Assembly: GCA_028023455.1 (NCBI GenBank)
Contig: JAQFVV010006336.1
Coordinates: 1,072,224-1,136,223 of the forward strand
Length of the DNA stretch: 64,000 bases
Direction of reading: 5' to 3'
DNA from: Epiperipatus broadwayi
Taxonomy: Eukaryota > Onychophora > Udeonychophora > Euonychophora > Peripatidae
The notes below the pieces were generated by a model. The model did no database searches. It worked only from the letters and a program-made list of their open reading frames with translations, and was not told the DNA's origin. Each line of letters begins with the position of its first letter. The first letter of the stretch is position 1. A program made the translations under genes and the position numbers. Positions 22,403 through 33,913 of the stretch are shown piece by piece.

Positions 22403-22635
22403 ATTGCTTATAATAACTTCTTTTATATACACTTTAACGCAAAAAAAAAAAAATCTTTCATAAAACTTCTTTATTTTCTTGATCATTTTGACTGTCCAGC
22501 AGTTTTCATCAGAGAAAGTTTAAGAAAGCTCTGATGAAGACTGCTGGACAGTCAAAATTGTCAGGAAAATAAAGAAGTTTTATTAAAGAATTTGTTTGCA
22601 TTGAAGTATATATGAAAGAAGTTATTATAAGCATT
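22403..22635. mobile_element. Foldback inserted in LINE copy A
   Basis: The left arm 22403-22514 and right arm 22529-22635 are inverted repeats around a 14-bp spacer. The inner 50 bp of the arms are almost identical, the outer parts more diverged. The insert splits a recognisable LINE coding block, so it arrived after the LINE. Each arm has, pointing outward, CTGATGA followed by a hairpin (GACTG, loop CTGGA, CAGTC on the + copy), a hammerhead-like arrangement. By analogy it derives from the end of a Penelope-like element. Confidence 0.75.
22531..22565 (+). ncRNA. Decayed hammerhead-like motif
   Basis: CTGATGA (22531-22537), helix II GACTG/CAGTC (22539-22543, 22549-22553) with loop CTGGA, then AAAA (22554-22557) where GAAA is required, then TTGTC. 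The invariant G of the GAAA box is replaced by A, so cleavage is not expected. The opposite arm (minus strand, CTGATGA at 22512-22506) has the same replacement, with the first helix II base changed as well. Confidence 0.45.
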
Positions 22636-24289
22636 TATATGCATTTCAAGACTTATTGAAATTTTGGATCATCCAGATGTAGACCTGAAATACTGACATA
22701 TTCTGAAAAAATATTTACAAAAATGCAATAGCAATGATTAAATTCCATGGTTATACTAAGAAAATTATCGTTAAAAAGTGTGTACAATAGGATTATTCCA
22801 TACTTTTAAAAATTTTTCAGCTGTTTTAGAAGAAATGTTTTGTGGATTAGATTGTATTGTTATTAAAAGTATATGGAGATTATTTACATCATCTAGATTT
22901 TGCAGATGGTATGAGTATTTTTGAAAATAATATTTCAGATTTTCTGGAACTGTTGCAAGAATTATCAGATGAAAATAAGAAAATAGGACTAAAGATACAT
23001 TCTAAAAGGTATAAAATAATGTTTAATAAATTTTTTAGAAGAAAATAAATATTGATAATTAATTGAAGTTAATAATTATAAATGCCTAATTCAGATAAAA
23101 CAAGGGATAAGATGAATCATAGAATTAAATTTGGACATTATAGAAGTTATACTTTAGTAATAAAAGGATAGATACTTACTGTTTGAAATAGAATACTTTT
23201 CATATATATGTTTATCATTTCTTATTTATGAATCTAAGACATGAATCCTTAACAGAAAAGTAATACAGACATTTTAGGTTATTTTAGATTTCAGACAATT
23301 TTTAACTAAGTATGTGAATGTTAGCAATAATAAAAAAGATTGGCAACAAAATACATGGAGGAGGCAACAAATGGGTATCTCTGAAGTCATAAAAAAAATT
23401 AAAAAACTGAAATGGATCTAAAGATTATACAATCAGTTAAAGTTTTAAATTAAATCTCAGTACTGTAAAAGATCTAAAAGTAGTAGAAATGAAAACAGAC
23501 ATGTTTTTTATAAGCTATCAGTATTCTGGTAAAATAATTTGTAAGAATAAAGCAGTTGTTTATCTTTACTATGTAAGATCTTAATAAAGCCTAACAATCT
23601 GAGAAATGTTGGAATTAAATATAAACTTCAAACTTACACCAGGTATAAACATGACATTATTATTAGCTCATAATTAATATATAATAGTTTAACTCATTAA
23701 TATTTTATGTATTGATTCTATATATTACTTAATACACTTTCTATAGTCATTTTTTACAATGCATTAAATTATATTTATTTCTTAACAATATTTTCTAACA
23801 GCTTTGAGTGATTAAAATTTTTTATCAGATGTTTCTTTCAAATAAAATTAATGCATTGATAAAAGGGACTATAGACAATGTATTAAATGGTATTATATAA
23901 ACAATATTTATATATTAGCCATTAAACTTCACTTTAAAATTCTTATGGTTAATACTTACAAGTTAAGTAAGTATATATATTTAATAATCCAAATTTTTCT
24001 TTGCAAAATTAAAATAATATTGTGATATAGTTTATCTAGATTCAATTTGCTTACCATGTGATTTGAGGAAGGAATTTGTTTTAAAATATTAGAGACACTA
24101 CTTGTAATATGAAGAACAATATTCAATGTCTATATCATCAAAATATGTTTTTAATGTGTAGTGTGCTGATAGTAAAAGAATAATCAAATATAAAATTAAC
24201 AATTGTTTTTTTAGTAAGCTTTAATATATATTTACAATGTTTAGAGATTTTGTTGTAAATTTTGTAAAGTACAACTACAAAAATTTATG

Positions 24290-25600
24290 TATAAATAATG
24301 AAGGAAGAAAAAGAAAGTCCATATAGATTAGCAAAGTCATTTGTAATACCTCAAATTTTAAATGAAATAAGACACGCAATTAAATCCATAAAACAAAAAA
24401 CACATGCTAAATAATAATTGAAAAATTATAGATATTTCTAAAAAGTCAAGTAACAAACAAATAAATTGTTGGTAAATTTTTACAAACCAATTATCTAAAA
24501 GATAAAAATATATAAGATTATTGGAAAAATGCAAAAGTGATATTAATATTTAACAAAGGTTAAAATTATGAACATATATTTTTATAAGTTCTATATACAA
24601 ATTATTAAAACATTATAAATTGGCTAGAATAGAACCTTGGACTCAATAAAAAATCTTGATATAAAAATAGTTAAAATATAGTATACTGCATTCAAGTATT
24701 AATTAAGAGAATCTATAGATGTAACAAATAATTAAGAAATGAAAATTTGGAATGGAATTTGTAATTACCACTGACTTCATAAGCACTCCTTATAAAATTA
24801 TATTATTGAAACATCATAAATATAGGGGCAATATATATATGAGTTCTGAAGAAAGTTTATCAAAATACAACAGTAGTGATTAGATTAGATGTGACAAGAC
24901 AAAATTTAAATAATTATTTTATCTCATTTATGAATTGAAACAGAAAACATGGAGAGTAAAAATAATTGAAAATTATGAAGTCATTTAGATTTTTCAGGTG
25001 ATCAAGTTATGTTTAATAATGCTTTAGAGTTCAGGAAATGTTATAATAATTTTAAATAAAAACAATAAATAGGATTAAATAAATATACCAAAAAAACTAA
25101 AATAATATTTAATAGTTTTTTGTTTTTTTTTTTAAAAAAGAATAATATAAAAATGGTAAATTTAAAAAAGAACAGCTATTAATTTGCTAAGTTAAAAAAT
25201 TAATGAATTAATGATAGAATTAAATTTGAACAGAGGGATTTTATTAGAAATTATTTATTATAAAATTATATGTTTATATATATAAAAACGGTTTTTAGTA
25301 AATCTATTTTTTCCATACTTACTTATGGGGTCCAAGACTTACACATAATAGGAGAGTCATATAGAAACTAAAGACTTCATGGTGAAATATAAAAAAATTA
25401 TGTTGAGAATAATAAGAATAGATAAAAAGTTAAATATATGACTGAGAATCAACAGATATGACTACCATTATTAAAGTTAAGAAGGTGAATTAGAGCTTGG
25501 TTCAAAGTTAATAAATGGACAATTGTACTATAGATTGAATCACAAATGATTGTAAAAATTATTGTAAAAAAGAACATAAGAGATAAATTAATAATGTAAA
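24290..25600 (+). pseudogene. RTE-clade LINE, heavily decayed copy B
   Basis: A second ancient copy with blocks in the same order as in copy D. It begins with the equivalent of the LNEEVRHAIK region at about 24345-24400, passes through a degraded palm and a DFADD-equivalent near 24990, and ends near the region matching EILNWIPKDCKRP at about 25540-25590. No open frame longer than a few dozen codons survives. The endonuclease half is absent, as expected for a 5'-truncated LINE. Its order and orientation match copies A, C and D, all on the + strand. Confidence 0.65.
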
Positions 25601-27018
25601 ATTTTCTGCAGTGATTTGGCAAAAAAAAATACCAATCAAAAAAACATCATTAAAGGTCAAAAGATGATTTTGAACAGAAACTATAAACATTAAAGATATA
25701 CATTACAGTCAATTTAATGTTAACAATTTTTGAATCTTTAAATAATCGAGGCAAGTCATTGTAAAAATGCAAATTATTGATTGCTTATGGACACAAAAAA
25801 GTGAATAAAAGCAATATTAATTAAAATACATTTTAAAGAAATGTGTTTTATGTATATTTATGTATGTAATTAAAGTGTGTACAAAAAATTAATTAGTAAC
25901 TGGAACACAGGCTTATTATATACCTGTGCCTATATATGTAATATAGGGTATATGAGCACAGACTTTCACATGACCCAACACTATCCACTCTAGCTCATAA
26001 CACTGATACACTCGAACACATATACGTCGAAAAGATAAATAATCACCAATATACGTATTTCAAGTTTTTGAGAATAAAAAGACAATTTCATTGATTTTTA
26101 AACATAGACGATTTTGAGATATAAAGCCAATAATTTAAATATATACATATTGTAAGTATGAGATTGATGTATGTCACAGTATTTAAAAAAAATAAGAAGT
26201 TTGTTGGCCTTGGATAATGAAGGAGTTGAAGTATTAATATTAACCAGGTAACTATGGCAACTATACTATTCAAACAACATTCTTATTTATTATTAACAGA
26301 CACGTTTTAGATCTGTCTTTAAATATTTATTAAATTTTATTGTTTAAGTGATTAGTTTATAAAACCATAGAAGAATACGATTTTAATTATCTGCTCAACT
26401 TGCTGATGAAATTCCAGGAAAAATGGCAAGAATGTGAAAGAAAGAAAAATCAACCAAAATGGATTGTATTGCAGGTCAGCTATATAAAGATATTCTGTGT
26501 TTAAAATCTAGAATCTCACCCATTTATTTGTGATGGATATAAATCCCATTATTTGTCTATGGATGTCATATTTCAGCTCAAGGAAGTTTATAAGATCGAT
26601 TAACTCAACTTATATGTGACATTAGGCAGTTTAAATTTCACTTTCTTAATCAGGAAAGAAAAAGTTAGCATTTATTCTTCTTTGCTTGATTATAACTGGA
26701 TTGTCCCATTAAAGGAATTCTTTTTGTGCATTATTATTAATGGAAAAAAAAAAATAAAGCCAGTGATATTTGATTTTGCATCAGATAAGTACCTATCATT
26801 TTAAATACTTGGATACAATGATATGTTTAAAAGAAAACATCGGAATTTAAATGCATAAATAATTGGATTGAAATTCATGTTAGTTACTATTCATATTTAT
26901 CTTCTCTGCTTAAAGGAAAATCATCTCTATGCCTTAGGATGAGAAATAAAGAACCAGAAGGTATGATGGATCCATGGATAGTGAGTGAAAATGGACAGAC
27001 TTTTACTTAGATGGCTTG

Positions 27019-27020
<2 letters not shown>
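25601..27020. other. AT-rich sequence with one dispersed-repeat copy
   Basis: Nothing coding recognised. The 25946-26063 repeat copy is listed separately. Confidence 0.5.
25946..26063 (+). mobile_element. Third copy (partial) of the 606-970 family
   Basis: Same order as 650-772: GAGCACAGACTTT..., then a CACTATCCACTCTAGCTCATA-like block, ACTGATACA, then AATCACCAATATACGTATTTCA. It is truncated at both ends and clearly diverged from the 606-970 copy. Confidence 0.7.

Positions 27021-27023
<3 letters not shown>

Positions 27024-27099
<76 letters not shown>
27024..27099. repeat. (AT)n microsatellite
   Basis: About 75 bp of AT dinucleotide with a single GAT interruption near 27058, abutting the 5' end of LINE copy C. 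Confidence 0.95.
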
Positions 27100-27102
<3 letters not shown>

Positions 27103-27738
27103 AATAAAGATTGATTATGATGAATTAGAAGGAGTTAACAGTTACAAATACCTTGGTCTGATTATTAAAACAGATGGAAACATAATGGAGGAAATTAATC
27201 ATAGAATTAAACTTGGTTGGAGTGCTTTGGGTAGAAATAACTTGTTACTAAAAGGAAATATGCCTATGTGTTTGAAAAGGAAGGTTTTTAACAAATGTGT
27301 TTTACCAGTTCTTACTTATGGATGTGAGACTTGGACACTTAATAGAAGAGCAATTCAAAGACTTCAGACCACTCAAAAAAGTATGGAGAGATGTATGTTG
27401 GGAGTAACAAGAAGAGATCGTAAACGCAATGTATGGGTAAGAGAACAAACAGGTGTTACTGACCTCATTGAAAAAATTAAAAGATTGAAGTGGAGTTGGG
27501 CTGGACATATTGTTAGAAGAGATGATAATAGATGGACAATTGAAATTTTAAACTGGATTCCAAAAGATTGTAAAAGACCCAGAAAGAGACCACATGTGAG
27601 ATGGATGGATGAAATAAGAAATGTGCAGGGGTGATGTGGAGAAGAGAAGCTAAAGATCGGAGAAGATGGATTAAACTTGGAGAGACCTTCATCCTGCAGT
27701 GGATTGATAATGGTTGATTATGATGATGATGATGATAT
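27098..27738 (+). pseudogene. RTE-clade LINE, 3' fragment (copy C)
   Basis: A 5'-truncated insertion holding only the last part of the polyprotein, downstream of the RT catalytic core. An open stretch of 149 codons (27185-27634) covers the C-terminal region: KCVLPVLTYGCETWTL, RDRKRNVWVREQTGVTDL and RLKWSWAGHIVRR. It is about nine-tenths identical by eye to the same region of copy D. The 3' end is a (GAT)n-type tail at 27716-27738, the usual kind of RTE 3' end. Read-through into flanking (AT)n marks the 5' truncation point. Confidence 0.85.
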
Positions 27739-29244
27739 TTGTTAAAAAAAGGAGAGTTTACATTTTATTTCAAAAACATAAGTAAATAATATATATAAGG
27801 GTATGATAGAATTCACGCAATGAAAAGGTCGGAGAGATTCATTTTTGGTTCTTATCATTTAAGTTCTTACCTGATGATATAAATTAATATGATCTGATGT
27901 TTTCAAATATTTTTTTTGTATGTTCAAGATTTAACTTGAAGATACCGATAGAAAAGGATTTAAGTGTAACAGATTTTTTTTTTGTTTGTTTAATTAGTTA
28001 GAGATTACTATTATAAATAGAGATTAATTTTTATTTGATCACATTTTTTTTATCATTGTATATGCCATTTAAAATTTATCCTTCTATTTCATATAATACT
28101 ATTATCACACAAGATATTTTTGGAGTTCCATACATATATATATTATTATTTTATTGATTTTAGTCTATTGCACACATCCATTGTTTGTTCTGTTATAATT
28201 TTATTATTACTAGTATAAATTATTATTACAAACTAATAAATTTAGAGTTGATTTAAAATTCGGTGAATCTGTCTAATTATTTCTTTTGAATGCACAAGAT
28301 AATTTTGGTACTTAAAGTTTGATCCAAGGTCAAACTCGTCTTGGTATGTGAAATAGACTGTGGTATATGTATATTTTATACATCATTTTTTAAATCTGAT
28401 TACATATAAATTTTATATATTTTACTGCATTTAAATATTTGTTTACGTATCTAAGTCAATATTACTAGTAGATATATTTTCATTAGTTCAGAATTGATTA
28501 TTTATTTGCTTATTTTGTCCAGTTACAAAAATCTTAATACATTCTTCTTTTAGCATTAGTCAAAATGATCTGTCTAAATTATCTTCTTAACTTTCTCTGA
28601 AGTGGATATCATAAATTTTATTAACTAGTAGAGAACTGAATATTATCTTTGCTTGGATAACTTCCAATTATCATCATATATAGTTTAATTGTTATAAAAT
28701 CCATTTCTATAATCAATTGATTGGAAATTTAAGTAGATGAATAATATCAGTGATTATAAGTCAGTAAATATCCAGTAGAAACCTATGATATATTTTATAT
28801 AATGTGATTGCTTACTGTAAAATGTGAAATTACCTAATATATTTATTGATAATAAATTCTTGTAGAGTGTTTCATTTTAAAATATAACTGAAGCAATAAT
28901 TGAAATTCTATCTAATGTAGAATATGAATGAAATGTTTATATTGTATTTAACGGTTTATTAAAATAGATATAACACTGAGCAAAAGTTTATTTCATTTAA
29001 ACATTATAAATACTGTATACTTTAGAAAACATTTTCAAAATGTAATTATAATTATTTAGAAATTAGTTGATTTAAACAGAATGATATTAAATATTAAAGT
29101 AAATTTGCAGTACTATAAATAATATTAGATTAGTAAAGTATGTAAAGATTTTAGCTGTTTATTGATTCGAATTTAGTCTTATTCAATTATCAATGAAATA
29201 GATGACTTAATCATATATCATTGTTTAGGGTGATTAGTTATACA
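27739..29244. other. AT-rich sequence between LINE copies
   Basis: No gene or repeat recognised. Confidence 0.6.
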
Positions 29245-31795
29245 ACTTAATAGCAGATACCAAATTCAGATAATTCAGGTTTATGCCCCAACAAGTTCTC
29301 ATAGTGATGAAGTAGTAGAAGATTTTTATATGGATGTACAAAAGGCTTTTGATCAGAGTAAACAACATTTTAAAATTGTTATGGGAGACTTTAATGCAAA
29401 TGAAAGATGAAATTGCTGTAGGTAATTTTGGTTATGGTAATAGAAATGAGAGAGGACATAGACTTGTGGAGTTTGCAGAAAAAGAAAAACTTTATATTAT
29501 GAATTCATTTTTTGAGAAAAATGTTAAAAGGAAATGGACATGGAAGCATCCAAATGAAGGTACAGCAGAATTGGATTATATTTTGAGTAACAGGAAATAC
29601 ATATTTCAAGATTGTAATGTTCTTAATAAATTTAACACAGGAAGTGATCATCGATTAGTAAGGTGTAAGTTACGTGTTAATGTAAAACTAGAGAGACAAA
29701 AATTATTAAGAAAAACAATATTTACAGTTGATATTCCTAATCTTCAGAAACATTGTAATGAATTTAAATTAGAACTTACAAATAGGTTTCAAGTGTTAGG
29801 AGATTTTGAATATGATTCAGATTTGAATGAAATTAATATGAAAATAACTGATATACTTTTAAAAACTGCAACAAAGAGAGCTGGTAGAAAAAAGCAGCAA
29901 TTGACTAATAAAATTTCTACTGAGACTAGAGAATTTATGAAGAAAAGAAGGAATATGAAGATATACAAAAATGATGTATTAAAAAGAATCGAATATCTCG
30001 AATTTTGTAAAATGGTATGGAAAAGAGTTGAAAATGATATAAGAAAGTATAACTGTGAAATAGCAAGGAAAGCTGTAGAAGAAAATAAAAGTCTCAAGAA
30101 TGTTAAACAACATTTTGGTATTGGTAGGAAATTTATATCTGCAATAAGAAAAAAAGATGGAATTATTACTAAAAAGAGAGATGACATCATGAAATTGGTA
30201 GAAGATTTTTATCAAGAATTATATAGTAATAAAGAACAAGTACATCCTATATCTATTACATCTTCCGAATTGCCCACAATTTTAAATGAAGAAGTGAGAC
30301 ATGCAATTAAATGTATGAAGAAAGGAAAGGCTCCAGGAAATGATGGAATTATAATTGATATATTAAAAGAAGCAGGTGAAGAAATAGAAACAATTTTAGC
30401 AAAGTTATATACCAAATGTCTAAATGATAAAGATGTACCGGAAGATTGGAAGAATGCAGTAATAATATTAATATTTAAAACAGGTGATAAAGAAGATATT
30501 AGAAATTACAGACCTATCAGCCTTTTATCAGTTTTATATAAAATTTTTACCAAGATAATTACAACTCGTCTACAGAGAACTTTGGATTTCCACCAACCAA
30601 GAGAACAAGCTGGATTCAAAAGTGGTTTTAGTACAATAGATCATATCCAGGTATTGAGAGAAGTCATAGAAAGGACAAATGAATAAGAGTTGTCATTATG
30701 TTTTGGATTTGTAGATTATGAAAAGGCATTCGATTCTATACACATTTCTTCAGTGATTAAAGCATTGGATCATCAAAATATAGATCCAGGATATTGTCAT
30801 ATTTTAAAGAATATTTATAAAAATACAACAGCAACAATTAGATTACATAATGATACTGGAAAAATCAACATTGAGAAAGATATAAGACAAGATGACTCCA
30901 TATCTCCGAAACTTTTTACAGCAGTACTGCAAGAAGTATTTTGTGGATTAAAATGGGAAACTAAAGGAATGAAAGTAAATGGAGAGTATTTAAGTCATTT
31001 AGATTTTGCAGATGATGTAGTTGTTTTTGCAAATAATGCTTCAGAGCTGCAGGAAATGTTGCAGGAGTTAGCAGATGAAAGTAGAAAAGTAGGACTAAAG
31101 ATAAATGTTAAAAAGACTAAAGTAATGTTTAATCGATTTGCTCAAAATATGAAAATAAAGATTGATTATGAAGAATTAGAAGAAGTTAACAGTTACAAAT
31201 ACCTAGGTGAGATTATTAATACAGATGGAAACATAATGGAGGAAATTAATCATAGAATTAAACTTGGTTGGAGTGCTTTTGGTAGAAATAACTTGATACT
31301 AAAAGGAAATATGCCTATGTGTTTGAAAAGAATGGTTTTTAACAAATGTGTTTTACCAGTTCTTACTTATGGATCTGAGACTTGGACACTTAATAGAAGA
31401 GCAATACAGAGACTTCAGACCACTCAAAGGAGTATAGAGAGATGTATGTTGGGAGTAACAAGAAGAGATCGAAAACGCAATGTATGGGTAAGACAACAAA
31501 CAGGTGTTACTGACCTTATTGAAAAAATTAAAAGATTGAAATGGAGTTGGGCTGGACATATTGCTAGAAGAAATAATAATAGATGGACAATTGAAATTTT
31601 AAACTGGATACCAAGAGATTGTAAAAGATCCAGAAAGAGACCACATGTGAGATGGATGGGTGAAATAAGAAAATGTGCAGGGGTGTTGTGAAAAAGAGAA
31701 GCTAAAGATCAGAGAAGATGGATTAAAATTGGAAAGACCTTCATCCCTGCAGTGGATTAATAATGGTTGATGATGATGATGATGAGGGTGATGGT
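29245..31795 (+). pseudogene. RTE-clade LINE endonuclease/reverse transcriptase, nearly open (copy D)
   Basis: The best copy of the family. The protein nicks target DNA with an APE-type endonuclease and primes reverse transcription there. It starts inside the endonuclease (VYAPTSS, then MGDFNA); a frameshift near 29395 separates this from the main frame at 29400-31691. Endonuclease motifs continue with TAELDYILS and SDHRLV. RT motifs follow: NYRPISLLS, QAGFKSGFSTIDHI, FVDYEKAFDS, and catalytic FADD at 31005-31016. The C-terminal region ends at 31691. One TAA at 30684-30686 interrupts the frame, where the copy at 53.4-53.8 kb has a Tyr codon. RQDD replaces the usual RQGD. The 3' end is a (GAT)n tail at 31768-31786. 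It is 5'-truncated, so inactive. Confidence 0.9.
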
Positions 31796-32439
31796 GTATG
31801 ATTTTTCTGCTTATTGCAACTTACTTTGGAATTGTGAATAGATTTGTTGATATCTCAGGTGATGATCTCAACTGCTTTATTTAGTTTTAAATATAATCTG
31901 AATAAATAATAGAGATTGTTAGTATTTTATGATAGTGAAGTGGACAACTTAAATAATTATGTATGGGAAATATTGTTATTTCCTAGTAAGATCAATAATT
32001 GAGCTAGATAATTTTACACATGTTCTAATATAGTTACTATTTGTTTATGCATGTTTTTGCTCTGTGAGAAAGAATATATATCTTAAGGGCATTTCTTTAT
32101 ATCAAATGTTGATTGAATAAATTTAGAGAGGTAGTGAGATAGAAAATCCATTATTATTGTGACAAAGTAGCTACCCAATGCTAGCCACTGATGATCATGT
32201 ACATGTGGCAATTATTACAAGATGTCAAATCAATTTTGGGGCTTTTATAAACACATTTAGGCTAGGTCTATATTATTATGAATGATGTCTCAATTCTAAG
32301 ACATATTAAATTTTTTTTATATTATCATCGCATATTATAATCAATAGTCCATTACAAAAATGGTGACCATTGCTTGGGTTATGTTTTTTTTAGATTAAGT
32401 TGATCATCTTCCCAGCACCATCATTTGGTTATCATGTTA
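31796..32439. other. AT-rich sequence, nothing assignable
   Basis: No gene or repeat recognised between LINE copy D and the minus-strand LINE fragment. Confidence 0.6.
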
Positions 32440-32682
32440 CAGTATCATTGTCAACCATTGTCAATTCACTGCAGAATGAAGGTCTTTCAAAGTTCAATCC
32501 TTCTTCTCCAATCTTTAGCCTCACTTCTCCAAGTGATCCCTGCACATATTTTATCCATCTATCTCACATGTGGTTTTTTTCTGGGTCTTTTACATTCCCC
32601 TGGAATCCAGTTTAAAATTTCAATTATCTATCTATTATCATCTCTTCTAACAATATGTACAGCCCAACTCCACTTCAATATA
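32440..32682 (-). pseudogene. RTE-clade LINE, short 3' fragment (copy F)
   Basis: The minus strand matches the final 240 bp of the LINE. It starts near the WSWAGHI region and passes through the EILNWIP and RPHVR equivalents to the 3' untranslated part and a degraded (GAT)-type end near 32440. Several substitutions and small deletions destroy the frame. Open frames on the + strand here (32400-32709) are antisense artefacts. Confidence 0.8.
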
Positions 32683-32725
32683 TATATATATATATATCAA
32701 AAAATATAAGTAAAATAAAAAAAAT

Positions 32726-32798
32726 CCACTAGAATAAAACTTCAAAAATTTAAAAAATGACTATATAAAATTGAAGATTAATATCCTTTGCTGTATTT
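32726..32798 (+). repeat. Partial copy of the 33698-33913 foldback arm
   Basis: Starts CCACTAGAATAAAAC, as does the foldback at 33698, and matches about its first 70 bp with a handful of differences. The PLE at 32812-33660 therefore lies between two copies of the same sequence. Confidence 0.75.
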
Positions 32799-32811
32799 TA
32801 TATATATATAT

Positions 32812-33660
32812 TATAATTGAAATAATAAATTTAATGGTTTACAAACTATTACAAACAATCCTTAAATCTGCAATATTAAAATATTTGCCAAGGAATTGCT
32901 TGATGTTAGTTATAAAATGGAACAAATAAACAATAGTTTATGTCAATTCAAAAAAAGTTACAATAATTTAAAGGAAATAAAGATTAATAGTAAACAATAA
33001 ATATCTATTCCATTTATTTCAAATATACAAGTGAAATTTTTTAAGGGTATATACAAGAATGCATTTAATGTTTCATTCTACATTCCAAACAATATTAATA
33101 AATTAGTCAATAATTCTAAGGATGTCATACCTGTCATGCAGAAAAGTAATGTCATATATCAATTTTTTTGTGAATGTATGCTATCATATATAGGTGAATC
33201 TAGGTGCAGTATTGAGAAGAGATTGAAGGAGCATGAATTGTTATATAAGCATGTAAAAAATAAAAATAATGGTGTTTTAATATCTCCTTCAGTTTTCTTT
33301 GATCACGAAAAAACATGTAACTATAAATTTAAATTTGATTTTGAAAATGTGAAAATTCTTCATGAAGAGAGAAACTATAGTAAAAGAAAAATTAAAGAGG
33401 CAATTTTTATAAACAGGAATAAAATCCATTTAGTAAATCGACAAGCTGCTAACATTAAAATACAAGATTCATGGAATTTGAATTGATGATGTTTGCTTCC
33501 GCTTTTGTTTTTGAATTTAATGGCATTTGAAGCAGTTTTAAGAAATTAACCAAAAGTACTTCTGTGGATTTAAGGATTGTTTGTAATAGTTTGTAAACCG
33601 TTAAATTTATTATTTCAATTATAATTCCAATTTTGTTTTTAACGGACATTTTATTTAATT
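32812..33660 (+). mobile_element. Penelope-like element, 3' part with inverted repeat (PLE-2)
   Basis: Inverted repeats at 32812-32872 and about 33562-33626 flank the GIY-YIG part of a PLE. The right end continues past the repeat for about 30 bp to TTAACGGACATTTTATTT, which the left copy lacks. A near-identical end follows the palindrome at 42.3 kb. Published PLE structures have a short tail of this kind beyond the pLTR. (CA)n(TA)n follows at once. Confidence 0.8.
32996..33486 (+). pseudogene. PLE GIY-YIG endonuclease fragment
   Basis: An open frame from about 32996 to the TGA at 33484-33486, without a convincing ATG start. It covers the linker after the RT (KFFKGIYKNAF), then the GIY-YIG core: VIYQFFCEC, then SYIGES, then RCSIEKRLKEH, the order typical of the PLE endonuclease with its Cys pair. 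It ends in the family tail (KIKEAIFINR, then NRQAANIKI). The RT is missing, so it is a 5'-truncated copy. The C-terminal tail matches the fragments at 1.5-2.2 kb, placing them in one subfamily; PLE-1 and PLE-3 have a different GIY-YIG sequence (YEIPC). Confidence 0.85.
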
Positions 33661-33661
33661 T

Positions 33662-33697
<36 letters not shown>
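33661..33697. repeat. (CA)n(TA)n microsatellite
   Basis: About 23 bp of CA and 14 bp of TA between the PLE-2 end and the foldback. Confidence 0.95.
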
Positions 33698-33913
33698 CCA
33701 CTAGAATAAAACTACAAAATTTTAAAAAATGCCTATATCAAATTGAAGATTTATATCCTTTACTATAGCCAGATTTGGCATATTCTAACATGTTAAATAT
33801 TAATGTATTGCTACTTAAGATGGTGGAATACACCAAAACTGGCTATAACAAAGAATATTAATCTTCAATTTTATATAGGCATTTTTTAAAATTTTGTAGT
33901 TTTATTCTAGTGG
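33698..33913. mobile_element. 216-bp foldback element
   Basis: Begins CCACTAG and ends CTAGTGG. The arms (about 33698-33790 and 33821-33913) are inverted repeats of some 93 bp with a few mismatches around a 30-bp loop region. Its inner part includes GGTG, loop GAATA, CACC, then AAAAC (33822-33839), a stem placed like hammerhead helix II but without the CTGATGA box. A partial copy lies at 32726-32798. Confidence 0.8.

Larger units (their letters stand above)
20930..23500 (+). pseudogene. RTE-clade LINE, heavily decayed copy A
   Basis: A degraded copy of the endonuclease/reverse transcriptase LINE that is best preserved at 29245-31795. Matching blocks run in order: the endonuclease GDFN region near 21040, the SxxKN...KxxFSxGR connector at 21680-21730, the RT entry NYRPISLLS as degraded DNA near 22110, the catalytic FADD region at 22857-23048, and the C-terminal RLKWSWAGH region near 23400. 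At the RT catalytic box the second Asp is Gly (FADG). Stops and frameshifts are present throughout. A foldback (22403-22635) has been inserted between the FGF.DYEKAFDS block and the following ALDHQ block. It cannot encode a working enzyme. Confidence 0.8.

Noticed and set aside
29789-30415. Minus-strand open frames over LINE copy D
   Set aside because: They are antisense to the endonuclease/RT frame, which explains the sequence.
32400-32709. Plus-strand open frames with Ser/Leu-rich products
   Set aside because: They are antisense to LINE copy F; the same applies to 52487-52687 over copy E.
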